Positions 35,206-48,098 of a DNA stretch of 64,000 nt are shown piece by piece (the stretch's first letter is position 1; each line of letters begins with the position of its first letter). The position numbers and the translations under genes were made by a program. Below the pieces are notes generated by a model. That model had not been told where the DNA came from. It worked only from the letters and a program-made list of their open reading frames with translations, and searched no databases. Origin of the DNA: Dastarcus helophoroides. Lineage: Eukaryota > Arthropoda > Insecta > Coleoptera > Bothrideridae. Location: the NCBI GenBank assembly GCA_028583605.1, contig CM053327.1, forward strand, positions 24,043,629-24,107,628, given 5' to 3'.

Positions 35206-36501
35206 CCAGGTAATCAATAAAGTTCGTGCGATTTTTCTTTATTGCCTACTTTTATGAATTATATTCAGTAAACAGGATGTAGTGGTGGGGTAATTTTGAA
35301 TATAGGTTAAAACTTATGTCAAGGAGTATCATTCAGTGTATTTGATAAGTTGGATTACTTTGAATTAAAGTGCAAAATCTTTACTAGAGTATGGCCGTGT
35401 CAAATGCAATAATTCGTGCTTGTTTACTTTATGAATTCAAACTTGGTACCAAGGCTGCAGAGGCTTGTCGTAAGATATGCGCTGCTTTTGGGGAAGGTAC
35501 TGCAGCTGAACGGACGGGTCAGAAGTGGTTTAAGAAATTTGCCTATTTGCCTCTGGAGATGAATATCTGAAAGATGAACCTCGCTCCAGAAGATCATCAA
35601 CGATCAACAACGACAATATCAAGCTGCTGATCAAGCAGGATTTAAGTCAGACATGTCAAGCTCTTGTCATAAAATTTAATGTGAATGATGAAACTATTCG
35701 CATACATTTGTACCTGCTTGGGAAACGATGGAAGTTAAGCAAATAGATACCACATGAATTGAGTGAAACGAACAAGTTACAGCGCTTAACAATCTGTTCA
35801 TCATTGCTTTCCCGCTACAACTTAATGTCGTTTTTTGAGTGGATGTTGACATGTAATGAAAAATGAATTATGTACTGCAACGATAAGCGCTCATATCATT
35901 GGCTATCCAGTAACGATCCGTTGCCTGTTGAGTGCTAAACCGAACATTCAGCAACAAAACATACTCTTATGTGTATGGTGGACTACAACAGGTATAGTTT
36001 ACTATGAGCTTCTGCTAAGTGGACAAACCATTACTGCTGAAATCTACTCAGCACAGCTTAACAGAGTTGCGGTCGCTCTAAGTCAAAAACAACCTGCTTT
36101 GGCGAACAGAAAAGGTGTTGTCTTTCATCAGGACAACACAACACCACACACAACAAGAATCATGCAGGAAACTATAGCGCGACTACAATGGAAAGTTCTA
36201 CCTCACCCTCCGTACTCACCAGATCCTTGCTCCAAGTGGCTACCACTTGTTTTTGGTCTTGGACAGCCACATGCGGAATCGGCAATTTAAAAATAGAGAG
36301 GTTTTGGAAAACGAGATGATGCACTTTTCAATTCTCAAAAGCAAGATTTTTACAAAAGTGGGATATATGATCTTGTATCTAGATGGGAAAGGGTAATACT
36401 TGCCGAGGGTGATTATTTTTCAGAATAAATCTAAGTTAAACCCATATTTGTGTTACTATTTCTCAACCTTCAAAACCGCACGAACTTTTTTGGTTGCCTG
36501 G
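35206..36501 (+). mobile_element. mariner element, full length (1296 bp) with TIRs and TA duplication
   Basis: The left end CCAGGTAATCAATAAAGTTC and the inverted right end CCAGGCAACCAAAAAAGTTC continue with GTGCGATTTT / GTGCGGTTTT. TA flanks at 35204-35205 and 36502-36503. The size is typical. It is a different mariner lineage from the copy at 27651. Confidence 0.88.
35391..36428 (+). pseudogene. mariner transposase, SETMAR-like lineage (broken)
   Basis: The ATG at 35391 opens MAVSNAIIRACLLYEFKLGT and the HTH segment RTGQKWFKKF. After frameshifts come DEPRSRRSS, QTCQALVIKFNV, then WMLTCNEKW, where the first catalytic Asp is Asn. The long frame 35856-36290 has NILLCVWWTTTGIVYYELL and FHQDNTTPHTT (second Asp intact). 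The third motif PPYSPDPCS is disrupted. The tail SGIYDLVSRWERVILAEGDY reaches TAA 36426-36428. The loss of one catalytic Asp and several frameshifts make it dead. It is more decayed than the minus-strand mariner. Confidence 0.88.
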
Positions 36502-36503
36502 TA

Positions 36504-37227
36504 TTTTTCATGGTCTAGCAGTTACATCTATACGAATATCCCTGTGCGCTGACATGGACGTTTTATAAGACAGAGAGGGTGACAAATGCTTAAGGGCCTG
36601 AAGAGATTATTGCCGTGTCTGGCAGCGTATCATATTTTGTGCCGACGGAAACCAACAAACTTTATGAGCCTTGAAATCCAAGCAAAAAATTAACGTGTTT
36701 TTGTAGTCTATTAGAAAGTTGCTCTGGCTGTTCCCGACTTGCTGAAAATATAAATAGAGTAAAGCCCCCAGTCTCCAACTATATATCAGTTTCCTTATGT
36801 TGCAAACGAAGCAATTTTATCACAGATATATTTTCTAGGTTGTGTAATGAGCTGGTAAATATATTTGCTTTTATCTGTACTGTAAAACATAATTTAAAAA
36901 CACATTGTTATATGACTTAATATTTACATTTTAGGACTGAACATTGAATAATAGTCATGATATAAATGCTTATGTATATGGTGGTTCTAATGAGCGATAG
37001 GTTGGGGCATTTATTAGATTCTGAGTTTGGAGCCAGAAACCGCCGATTTTCAATCTTATTAGATCTTGTCAGTCTGGAATGCCCAAACTAAATCCGATAA
37101 GTGCATCACTGCCAGTGCAGCAGTTGCACTTTTAAAAGCATAAGTAACCCATATAAAATGCCATGTGGCTTACCAAGATTTAATAATTGCAAACGTACAA
37201 ATAGAATGCGACTTAGACTGCAAAGTG
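36504..37227. other. Intron spacer
   Basis: AT-rich and nothing recognised. Confidence 0.4.
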
Positions 37228-37863
37228 AACTGAAAAATTGAAAAACAAATCTTGTCCTCTGAAACCAAGAACGATTAAAAAAACACAACAAAGGTTGCTT
37301 TAACGCGTTTCGATTGCCAAGCTATCATTTTTAGAGAGATACTAACACATAATCCTAAAATTAACCCTTATATACTAAGAATATTCACTTCGTGCATGAT
37401 CGACCGCATCCAAATGTGCATACGCATCTAATCATACATGTTGCGGTGTCACAATTCCTTATCTATCAACCTTAACTATTTTTAACAAAGATGAGTAGCC
37501 TAAAGACCCAGTACAACCATTCATAACGTTGTCTCCAGCCTTATGGATGGCTAATCTTTCACATGCATTTAACATAGAATTCTTATTTACTATTAACAGT
37601 TTAATGTTATTATCTATCCTTTGATCTAATTTAAAAGCATGTCGAGCCACACTTGACTTCTCAGTTCTTCCGTACCTCAAATGTGCCAAATGCCCCTTCA
37701 GTCGGAGTTTAAGAGATCCTCTAGTCTGCCCGACGTACTTTTGAGGACAATCTTTACAGTAAACATGAGCGCATAGTAATAGTAGATTTTTAGTTATCTG
37801 AACTACCAACTGATGATCTATGCAGTATTTATAGTAGCAGACCCTCTGATAAAGGGTAAACAT
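37228..37863 (-). mobile_element. Penelope-like element, family B: GIY-YIG end and terminal repeat, 5' truncated
   Basis: The minus strand carries a coding end (37863-37459) followed by a UTR (37458-37345), a mutated hammerhead-like core (CTAAAAA in place of CTGAAGA, about 37335) and the family's terminal block down to 37228. This copy links the recurring non-coding block in the window to a PLE protein. 37864-38040 may be further decayed PLE sequence, but I could not read it. Confidence 0.75.
37459..37863 (-). pseudogene. PLE GIY-YIG endonuclease domain, C-terminal fragment
   Basis: The 134-codon frame includes CAHVYCKDCPQKYVGQTRGS followed by LKLRLKGHLAHLRYGRTEK. The YVG at residues 43-45, Arg near 54 and His near 58 fit the GIY-YIG fold, and the upstream Cys residues match the CxxC seen before the nuclease in PLEs. 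Downstream are KLLIVNKNSMLNACERLAIH and the terminal KIVKVDR. The reverse transcriptase is missing. In PLEs this nuclease nicks target DNA for priming. The frame is intact here but has no start context and no RT, so it is a fragment. Confidence 0.78.
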
Positions 37864-38158
37864 TCAAATATTTTACTGTACATATCGATCGGGCTGGGGT
37901 GTTTATTAGTATCAGAGATTGGTCTGCAGACATTAAATAAATGCTCTAGTCTATCGTTTTGTGTATTAAAATATTATATGGTTGAGTGTCTGACCTTTGT
38001 CTCAGGACCGCCATAAGCGCACTTTGCATTTTATTCTTAAGAACATCCAGCAAAAAAGTATTTGAAAGAATAAAATTTGTGATTACCAGGTTCTGAAATG
38101 AATTTTTTTTTTCATAACTTATCTCTTATATCCGTTACCTTTGTTATTATGGAAAATA

Positions 38159-39539
38159 CCGGGATATCAAAAATTATCTTGGTCAAGGGTGGTTGTGGAA
38201 TGTAAAACGTGTGTCTTACTTTACGTTTGAAATAATTATGTCACTGTCACACTGACATCATCAATAACCTACAAATTTCATACCTATTTATTTCAGTTGT
38301 AAAACAATAATGAACTACAAATTATGAAATAACATGTTTTAGTAACAAGAAAAACTGAATTACAGTAATTGTCGGAAATGTCCCCCGTTTTGTTCGATGC
38401 ACAAGTTGACGCGCCCCCTCATGCCGTGAAAAGCGTTTTGTAGCATTTCTGGCGTTATGGTTGCACATTGCTGAACAATTCTTTGTTGCAGTTCTTGCAA
38501 ATTATTTACCGGAGTTGCGAAAATCTTGTTTTTTAAGTAAGAAAATATAAGATAGTCCATAATTGTCAAACAAGGTGATCTCGGAGGAAATTCAACTTCT
38601 GTATGCAAACTTGTCAGCCGGTCATCAAAAAACTCGCGGAGGAAAGTAATATTTTCTCGCGTAGTATGTGCTGTTGCGCCATCGTGCTGGAAATAACCGT
38701 ACCGAAGTTCATCATCGTTTAACTAATTAAGCCAAAAAGTAAATTTCTGCGTTGACGGTGAAATCAAAAAAAATTGACCCAATTAGTCTTCTGCGAGAAA
38801 CTGCCATCCAAACACCAACTTTTTGAGCATGTAGTGGCGATTGAGTAAAAACATGAGGGTTATCATTGCTCCACATTCGCATATTTTAAGAATTGAAAGG
38901 TGGAATCACGCTTCTTCAGAAAAAAAGTTAAGTTCAGGTGATCGTCATTCATTAAATTATTGACAAACCAATGGCAATAAGCAAGGCATCTGGGGTGGTC
39001 TGCGGGCAGAACAGCTTGATATGCTTGCATCTTATATGGATGCATGTTCAAGTGTTTCTTTAAAATCTTCTGACATGTTCCATAAGAAAGTCCAATTTCA
39101 AAGGTTTTGCGGGCTCCTCTTCCATACTTTGAGGAACGTCATTGACAACTTCTTCTGTACGAACTCTTGGTCTACCAGCACCTTTTTTATGAGTCACACA
39201 ACCAGTTTCGCGAAACACTTCAACGCAATTTGTAAGGCACGCATAAAAATTGTCAGGTAATATTGCCACGTTTGGGAAGTGCTCACGAAAATTGTCCAAA
39301 CACAAACGTTGACTGTATTGCCAATTTCCATTAACTAGCGCGTCCGTTCGAAAATAGGCTTCAATCATGAAAATTTTGTGCTGCGTGGTAAGAGGCATGA
39401 TTCAAAAACTGGATTAGAAAATGTCAGCACAATGATTTGACAGATTCTGACACAACAAAACATATTCAAAAATTTTAAGTAAGACACACGTTTTGCATTC
39501 CACATCCACCCTTAACCAAGATAATTTCTGCTATCTCGG
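38159..39539 (-). mobile_element. Tc1/mariner-like element with TIRs of more than 50 bp
   Basis: The left end CCGGGATATCAAAAATTATC and the inverted right end CCGAGATAGCAGAAATTATC continue to match for over 50 bp, through GGAATGTAAAACGTGTGTCTTA. TA flanks both ends (38157-38158, 39540-39541). It is 1381 bp with one minus-strand transposase. Confidence 0.88.
38360..39398 (-). pseudogene. Tc1/mariner-like transposase (DDE_3 type), about 346 codons, broken
   Basis: The gene runs from ATG 39398 to TAA 38360. The N-terminal MPLTTQHKIFMIEAYFRTDA and FREHFPNVAIL precede VFRETGCVTHKKGAGRPRVR, the HTH hinge. The middle contains LPADHPRCLAYCHWF and NLTFF, then a first catalytic motif changed to SEEA with a stop. 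Later come GYFQHDGATAHTTRENITFL (second Asp) and EFPPRSPCLTIMDYLIFSYL (third). The C-terminus is GMRGRVNLCIEQNGGHF. This is a very common insect transposase subfamily. Frameshifts and the lost first Asp make it inactive. Confidence 0.88.
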
Positions 39540-41758
39540 TATAAAGATTACCATTTGGAGGAATATAGTTATTCCAATATCATATTATCTGGTACACAAT
39601 TTAGCAAAAAATAACTGCATTTATTGAACTGATGGTTCTTTATTCAGAACAGTCATAAAGATCAATTGTATAACTATTGTTGATGGTTTTCGGGCTGGTT
39701 GGACAGGAATCGATTGGTTCTCGGCGGAAGAGAGTGATAAACTGGTAACCCATTAAAGAAAGCGATTTATCTGTGGATGAATGTTTGCAGTAGGAGTTAT
39801 ATTGGGTGTTAAAATGAAAAAAATCAATTGTTATAATGTGATTTTTTTTGGTTAGAAGAGGACGCAGCGAAACAGTCATGCTTTTTTGTGTCAAAGTGTA
39901 GCTTTGACGTCTTTTTTATGCAGAGGTTAGAATTTTCTCAGGCACAAGAAATTACTTCTTTGGGTAAAACGGACTGGGCCTTGGTTATCTTCAAGACAAG
40001 ATTTGTATTTCAAAAGTATTTATTTTCTTAAACAGAAATTGATTTGAATTACTGAGATGTAGGTATATACAAATTCATTGAGTCGCTTTAAGGTGATTTG
40101 AGTGATTTTATACGGGGTAACCGTTAAAGAATGGGCCAAATTTTACCAATAAATTCGACGACAAAAATTAATGGGGAAAAGTCGTATACAATGTTGCTCA
40201 TAAACGATTAGTTTATGTTAAAAATATAACAATGATTTTCTGGCATACATATGGTATATATTAGGGATTTATTTTTCCAATTTGACATGAAGAGTTCAAC
40301 AAGAGCCTACATCATTTGCTGCGATTTCACGTTAATAAAAAAACCAGTGCCATTCAAATTCTTGAGAAATTAATGCATCTTTGATTGACCAGGATTATTG
40401 ATTAGAAACGTTAATTAACAAAGTGTCCAGCCGAATTAGCCGTTTCATTCATCCATAAGTAAAAATAATTATTTTTAACTTCTTTCTTTAATTTTCCCAG
40501 TCGTCCTCGAATTCAAAGGATCTATGTTATTCCTCCTTAACTTTGCCTAGGGTTGAAAGATGAATTTTGCAATTTTTTTGAAGAAAAAATCTAAGACTGT
40601 CATTTAACAACTTCGACAACGGGATACTGGATGCTACCAATGCACGAAAAAGATAAAAAATTTCCACTTTTTCGTCAGAAATTTTTTGTAATTTTGTGAT
40701 ATGTAACCTGTTTTTACGTTCTAATCTTTTTGAAATATTCTTCTTGTTATGGTACCTTAGCTTACTACACTCTTTCCCTCACGCCACGATCGTTAAATTG
40801 TCTCCTCGATAAATTAGATTAGGTATTTACCTGTAAAATACATTGCTAAGGTTTGTGGAAAACTTGCGAAAACGCATTTTTTGCATAAAATAAGCAAATT
40901 ATGTATCTTGCATAAATGCTCTTCCTTAACGATGATACATTTTGTTAGTTTTAAACAGTCAGAAGCGGATTTAAAGGTGTACAACAAGTGCAGTTGCACA
41001 GAGATCCCCACATCTCATTTTTTTTTAGTCATAAAATATATTGTAGACACCCTCAGACAAAAGATTTAAAAATCAAGTAGTGTAGATATAATCTTTCGTA
41101 TCGTATGTCGTGAATATAAGCGTATACCTATGTTATCCCACATCCTCTGATGCACTGTAGTTAATTTATTTATGGTGTACTGAAAATAATATTATATATT
41201 ATTTATTTGTGAAACTCGACACACAGAAATAATATAACTAGAATGAGAGTCTTACATAAATATTAAATTCTGTAAACAGACTGCATAGTTTAATGAAAAT
41301 TGGAAAACCAATCAGGTTTTTTAATTGACCGACGATAAAGTTTAAGCTGTAAGATCTAAATTACGTTATTGGAGTTAAATGAGCTATACTCTGTACCTTC
41401 GAATAGGGCTACCACAAAGAGACAGTTAAGATTAATCCTTCATGGTGGCGCTATGTGAATTAATAACTTTCACAGAGTGAATTATGAGAGACGACGTATG
41501 ATAACGATAGTATATAGCTTCCCTTTAATTCATGATCCCGATAATGAGGAAACGTTTAATGTTTGACGTCATCTGCAGCTAATGAAGCATCCTGAGTTTT
41601 GAGTTCAGGGTTAAATATTTTTCATCTTAGCAGCTATAACATTTCTGAAGAAATTAACACTTCGTTTTAAGTCTAAAATGTATCAAATATAACGGCATCA
41701 TGGTGCATTTATAAAGATAAAAATCTCTAACCTGGCTACACCTAATAGAGTCAGTGCA
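39540..41758. other. Intron spacer with one PLE-B scrap
   Basis: Mostly unrecognised. 39966-40015 contains AACGGACTGGGCCTTGGTTA followed by an inverted AAGATTTGTATTTCAAA, a rearranged scrap of the PLE-B tail. The 84-codon minus-strand frame at 39640-39894 has no known domain. Confidence 0.45.
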
Positions 41759-42320
41759 CCAATAGTCGACCAACACCCAGAAATTGACCAATATGTCTTT
41801 AAGGCTTACAAATAAGAAATCTGTGGTTTTAAACAATTAATAATTCTCTTGTTTATTAGATGTTACAATTAACCTACAAGTTTTCGACAACAAAGTCTAA
41901 CTGTAAATTTTTATAAAAGTGATGGATTTATATGAAGATGAAAATTTAGTATAGCAATAAGAACGATAAGTGGATGACCTATGTTTTATCAAAGAAATAT
42001 TTAATGTATTAGTTACTAGATGAATGACCTTAAATATTTGTATAATATTCATTACATTTAAGCGTGTTTTTTTATAAAAAAAACTATGTGGTCTATGATT
42101 GGAATGTAAAATTTATTAAAGTGCCAATAATTGACCCCTGTAGCCAACTACTGGTGTTACAAAGGAGTTACAATTTTTTCCTTTCCATCTGTTGCATAGT
42201 TTTGGGAATAAATGAAAGAATTATTTTCATTTAAAAGCACCGGTTAGTTTACAGTGGTTCCAATAGTTGACCATAGTGTTATGGAGGTCAATAATTGGGT
42301 TCTTATCATGGTCAACAATT
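41759..42320. repeat. Scattered CCAATARTTGACC motif, both orientations
   Basis: Direct copies at 41759 (CCAATAGTCGACC), 42124 (CCAATAATTGACC) and 42260 (CCAATAGTTGACC). Inverted copies at 42286 (GGTCAATAATTGG) and 42310 (GGTCAACAATT). They lie just upstream of a pogo-like transposase scrap and may be subterminal transposase-binding repeats of that element. Confidence 0.5.
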
Positions 42321-42762
42321 AGTACATTAAGTTTAATTTATTTGAGGCTGACAAAAAACCGTTGGTTTAATAATGTCGTATTTTTCAGAAGAAATGACTC
42401 AAATTAAAAAAAGAAGACGGAACACTCCATAAACGATGTTTTCTACTCGAAATGTCGTTTATAGTTAAAGTCCCAAATGTGCTTCAGTAACTAACATTTT
42501 TTTATTTGTCATTTTTCTGAATTACCGAATTGAGCAAACATTTTATATGTTTGCTCTCAATTAGTTCGGAGAAAGTGTACAAGGTATCTCATTCCAAATT
42601 AATAAACACATTAAACGTAAGGTTATCCTTAACAAGACGAAATGGTTTTCTCATCATACTAACTAAATATGAGGAGGACATTTTAATCAAATGGTGCTAA
42701 AAAAGAGTTTTCTCGGATCAAAACTATACTCTGTGAAACTAAATCGAAAATAGAAACTGACA

Positions 42763-43334
42763 ATGAGTGATATTACTGAAAACGATAATGGTGTTGATAA
42801 ATTTCGTGATGGAATGCCTGAAAAAAAAAAGGTTTTCAGCATTTTGAGAAATTCACCCCGAAGTTGGTCAACTGTGTACTGAATCTATAAATAGACCATG
42901 AACAAGCTTCATATGATCCTGATTTCATTCGAATATATTTAATTAAAGAAAATGCTGAGGACATCTTAAATGATCCTTAGAACCCTAGAATTCCTAATTC
43001 CGACGAATCGGTATTTGCAACAAATTCAAAAACAGGTGTTGCCTTGGGTTCCTCGAGAAATTTTTATGAAGTGAAATCAAGATCAAAAAATGAGTGCATT
43101 ACTACTGTAAGGCAACCTGTATTTTTAGCATCTCAGAAAGAAACCATTAATGCAGCTTTCATGGATCACATTTTTTGGCCAGAGAAGTCGCCTGAAAAAA
43201 GAAATGCATTAGAAAAGAAAAACTATTCTATGCAACCACTTCATTTAAATGATTGGGGTATTAGGAAAAGAAAAAAAAAAGATGAGAAAAGAAGTATTTT
43301 ATTCTTTTATCACAAAAATGTAACAGACTCTTAG
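42763..43334 (+). pseudogene. pogo/Tigger-like transposase fragment with internal deletion
   Basis: A broken frame starts MSDITENDNGVDKFRDG. 42995-43330 reads IPNSDESVFATNSKTG, the first catalytic Asp segment of pogo-type transposases. It continues SRNFYEVKSRSKNECITTV, the conserved strand after it, and then joins directly to AAFMDHIFWPEKSPEKR, which belongs near the C-terminus. The second and third catalytic segments are therefore deleted. The last 97 codons are open. TIRs were not located with confidence. Confidence 0.55.
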
Positions 43335-44408
43335 TTGCATTGTAAGTGTGGATGGTCCTTTCAGCTTTTTAAATTGGATTTAGATAGTAAGAGGGTGATG
43401 CTTTTCAGTGCCGAATAGCCCAATATTGATTTCCTTTTATTAATATCCATTTTTTTTTTTCCATTTTTTGTGTAATTATTGGTTAGAAAGATAACGGTAA
43501 GTATGGAGAATTTATGTCATTATTTTGTAATGAAAAATCATTTCCTATATAGCTTTCTATCATGTAAATTATAGGAGATCTTGTGGGCTCACATAGAAGA
43601 CACATTCCCTTTCGGCAACTGTGGGGAATTTATCCCTATATATTCTAAATACATTCAACATCGAGGATATATTTGTTTCTTGAACTTCGTTGATATGCAT
43701 GTTATGTGTCGTAAGCGTAAAGTCTGTCATATGAAAACTATATTTGAAATATGAATAGCTTTACTGCATCAGACACAAAGCGACACAGATTCTTATATTA
43801 TGAAATAAGTGGATGCTATTTTCAAAAAATGAAATCTAACTTTTTCTTTTATCAGATGACAATTTGATAAATTATAGTATTAATCAGGTTTATTTTATAA
43901 TCTATAAATTATTTTAATTTTTTGATTAAAAGTGAGAATAGATAGACTTATTAGAAGTTAAATTTTAAATAATGGATAACTCACCAACGACTAACCAAGA
44001 TTTCATTCAGATATTGTGAACTCTCATATTTATTTCATATATTTTTTGTTAAATATAGTTTATGAATTATGTATTTTTTTATTATAGTGCTATGTTAATC
44101 AGTGACAGAAAAAAATGTTATGGGCAAAATTTTTTCTAAGATTTATAGTTTTTGAGATAGAACCAGAAAATATTGAAGTCTACAGTATTATGCTCACCGC
44201 TGATTGCGTAAATCATAAGAAAACTGTGGGTTAGCTAAATTGTTTCCTATAACTACCAATTGGTTAAACTGTGGATTACTTCATGTATAGATTTTCTTCC
44301 ATTCTTACATTTTTAAGATAATTTAAAGCCCAATTTGGCAAATAGAATTATTCCTTTTGTTGGTATTAGGTACTCTTTTTAGACAATGACCTTATTATTT
44401 TACTATTA
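43335..44408. other. Intron spacer
   Basis: AT-rich and nothing recognised. Confidence 0.4.
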
Positions 44409-44585
44409 CAATCAACTTCAGATATAACCAACTCCTCATGTAACGAACGACTGCTTATAATGAACAAAATCATGTTCCAAAGCTCCATAAAATACACGTA
44501 TTTCTTGTTCGTTTACAACGAACAACCGGCTATAACAAACTATTTAAAGATCCCCTTGGTAGTTTGTTGTATTCGAAGTTGACTG
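44409..44585. mobile_element. pogo-type MITE, 177 bp
   Basis: The left end CAATCAACTTCAGATATAAC and the inverted right end CAGTCAACTTCGAATACAAC are flanked by TA (44407-44408, 44586-44587). It is a different family from the MITE at 33326 but of the same type. Confidence 0.75.
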
Positions 44586-44587
44586 TA

Positions 44588-45407
44588 ATTTTATTTATTA
44601 TATATTCTACGGAGATTTTTAACAATGTAACTAATGAATTTTTAGAGAGTGATAAGATTCCTATGACTTACAAGGTCTAGTTCTATCAATTCTGAGGGTC
44701 GATTCCCAAAAATGTTCTTCTTATGAGATAATGCTTAAATATTCTATTAATTATGATTTACCTTCTCCATTAGAACTACACATTTGGGAACTCTATAGTC
44801 GCCAATTAATGTAGGTAATTTTACTATCAGTCTAATTAGTCAAATCATTTAAGCCCAAAATGGATATTGTTTTGTTTAAAGAAATGAGAAGTCAATACAG
44901 AAATTATAAGAAAATCGGTGCTCGTCGTAATTCACTTGTCAAAATCAGGTTTTCAACTTCCTTTAATTGTGATTTGCCAAAGGAAGCCTTATTGGAGCTA
45001 AATAAAGCGTGGTATAAATTCAAGAATGGATGTCTGATTACGAGGGTTATGGAGGGGTGTTAACGAATTCAAACGAAAGCCCTCCACCGCTTGGCGTTCA
45101 ATTAAATTTTCCAGTTCTATCAATTTATTATGTTTGCCGGATAAATTTTACCCCAATCAAGGAGATAAATTGGTTAGTGGCTGATTTAAACTTCGTTAAG
45201 ATTTAGTAGAAGGATGTAGTTTTATGTAAATATAATTCTATGAAGGTAGACATTATACAGAGTTATTCACGACATATGATACCGAAACTTATGCCTATAT
45301 TACTTGATTTAAAAAAAAGTTTAGTTTTAGGGGTAGATAGAAACCTACTGTCGGTACATTTTACACATTCTCAACAAGTAAATCAGCGATTAAAACCGAA
45401 TTTAAAT
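44588..45407. other. Intron spacer
   Basis: A 67-codon frame at 44860-45063 has no recognised domain. I do not call it a gene. Confidence 0.4.
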
Positions 45408-46330
45408 TATTAGGATTTTCTCAGAATTTTGCTTAATTATGGTATACTGCAAATACTTACATTGTAACCTTATAATAATTTTGGATCGTTTTTGTTTTAC
45501 AGTTTTTGTTTTGTCTTCAAAAACAAAGTGATGGGGAGACCTCAAAGACATTTTTTTATACTGTTTATTTCAGTTAACCTTAATTTAACAGATTAGCATG
45601 TTGACCATTTAGAATGCTACGAAAAAGTGATGCTGTTGCTAAATAAGCTAAATTCTATAAGGTGCAGTATTCTGAAAGTCATCAAGGTAAAAGAGTTTTG
45701 TTTTTCGACTGGTACATCGTCTACGCACCACTGGAGATGTGCCTGTTTCAAGATATGTGGAATTTAATTCTTATTTAAATATTAAAGCAATAGCTAAGGA
45801 CTTGCTGATATGCCGAACCACCGTTCAGGATCAGGAATACGTGGCAGGCGGATAGTAGTACATGGAAATCTGTTTTGTTGGTCGCCCGAGATGCCCAGAA
45901 GTAATTTGCCTTGATTTTCATTTGCGGGACTGAATAAACAACATTGCTTTTTACCAACAGGACTATATCAGAGGTACATATTCTCAGTGATAGAAGTTGA
46001 AATTGCAGTGTTACCCATTGGTCAGATATTCATCTTTGCATTTAAAAAAATGGACTACAGTCAGTTAGAACATTTAGGGCGCCATTAATGGACGATATTA
46101 ATTTAACAATTTAATGTAATTTGTTTTCTTTTTTTACTACTTTGAACATTAATTTGTTTCTTTGCTAAATATCTTACATTAGTTACAGTTATTACTATTA
46201 GATTCATTATCACTATAATTGTTGTTATGTTATTAATTAGTTATTGTTCTATCATGTAGAATAAATTACTAATCATTTTTTGACTTCGTATTCTAAATAA
46301 CGTCATCAAACTCGGTCAATCTCGATTAAA
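45408..46330 (+). mobile_element. Truncated copy of the long-TIR Tc1/mariner-like family
   Basis: 45408-45600 (GATTTTCTC...TTTTGCTTAATTA, then AAAGTGATGGGGAGACCTC) matches one long TIR of the element at 55758-58022. 45730-46080 matches the reverse complement of that element's interior, including the HTH segment GTGGAATTTAATTCTTATTT and the same deletion junction to a third-Asp motif. 46278-46310 (TTCGTATTCTAAAT...AACGTCATC) matches its inner TIR edge. Outer ends are missing. Confidence 0.65.
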
Positions 46331-48098
46331 TATATACCACAAATAATAAAGAGGAAAACTTAATGATTTCAGGCGTATTCCCACATTCCGTCAATTATAA
46401 AGTTTGGATGTAAATAATTTTCCTGAACAAAAATTCACAACGGAACAAACAAAAATTATAAGTAGTTAGGATTCGCATAAATAAAAATTACCAACTTCCT
46501 CTTTTTTCATAAACCCGATCTCTTCCTCGTGTACAACTCTTGAGTGTAATGAATGCCGAAAGCAAAGTAAGTTAACTTCGGAAGCTCGGCAGAGTTTAAT
46601 AAGACTTGTTGTTTGTTGGTCGTGTGGATTTAGTTCTTCGAGTTTTCTGGAGTTGTATAAGGAGAGGGCATTGAGCGCATAAAGGGAACTGAAAGAGAAT
46701 GTGTGTCTTCCGGCAACACATATGTGGTATTTATATCATATTATATGGCTTGTGAGTACTTTTCCTCCCCAGCTTTTTATTATTACAGCTATTCTTAAAA
46801 CTAAGAGGTTATTCGTAGCAGATGCCTCGTTCGATTCACAGCTGCGTGGACTGTTAAGTAGATACAAATCCTAGCATATTGATAATAACCCTTACCGTGG
46901 AAGGTATTATTTCTTGGACTATAAAATCATTTCATAAAATATATCGACATTTTAGTAAAATAATTATATCGCTATGTTGCATAAATCTTGCCATAGATAA
47001 TGTGACTAGAAACAAAAGTTTCTTTAGAAAGAAATAATCGGCAAGGTACAAATTACGTAAACATCAAGCTTTATTAATTTCATAGCAGATTCGAAATATC
47101 AGCAGTCTTGAAAGGGTTGCAATCTGAAACCTGAGAATAAAAGAATCTGAATAACGTACCATTTAATTTATAGTTTGATTTGCCTCGGAGTGCTAATATT
47201 ATTCAAATTTTATTGCTTTATATAAAATAAATGTTACATAAAAGTGAAAGAAAAGGATGAATATGCGTCCCGTGAAAACAGAACCCCAGCATGCTCTAAG
47301 GTTGCCACTGCGACTTTGGTGTGAAATCGAAGACATTCGGGCTAGTAAATCGAATTAATGTGAGCGTACTATAAAAAGAGATGGATTTCATATGTCTGTA
47401 AATTGTACTTTATACGAATATTACTTACCGGTAACCTTATAGCGGCCGGAATGTATATGTGCTAGCGTATTGTCGCTGATAAAACAAAATGCAAATCGGA
47501 AAATCCTAAACAAAACACAAACTCAGTTCTTCCTGATCGTTTCCGTTGCTTTATTTTTCAAGGAAAATCAAGGAGGCTATTTTGTTAGTGAAAGGAACAT
47601 ATTCGCTACCACTAAGTCGGCAACAATATGGTACATTTAAAACATTTCATTCCAACGTAATACTAAACTTTTATTCTCCTTTATACGGCTGAACTCAGAT
47701 ATAATTCGATCATGATGGGACCAAGGTTTAGGTCGGATCCTAAAAAAAGTTAAGGGCAAATATTTAAAAAAATGCATTCTATGAATTATTTATATACATA
47801 TTAGGTTTTACTATATTTTTTAGCCATAAACACATTTAACGTTTTTATATAAACGTCAGAACAAAGTGCAATATTTTCCTATTGCAAATTGGCAGAAATA
47901 ATAGGATCATTGGACCACTCTTTTCTGAGGGAATCTTAACAGTTTCTTTTGAAATCTCTTTAACACGATAGCTTTGCTCCTTCCTTATTTCCAACTAATC
48001 ATGATTTGCGGTTTCAGCAAGATAGTGCACTCTAATGTGTTGGTAAGAGCATACACATGAACGTCTTTCGCGATAGGTGTATAGAGACATAAGAATTG
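46331..48098. other. Intron spacer
   Basis: No gene, TIR pair or long repeat recognised. Confidence 0.4.

Noticed and set aside
44860..45063. 67-codon open frame as a small gene
   Set aside because: No recognisable domain, splice context or repeat homology.
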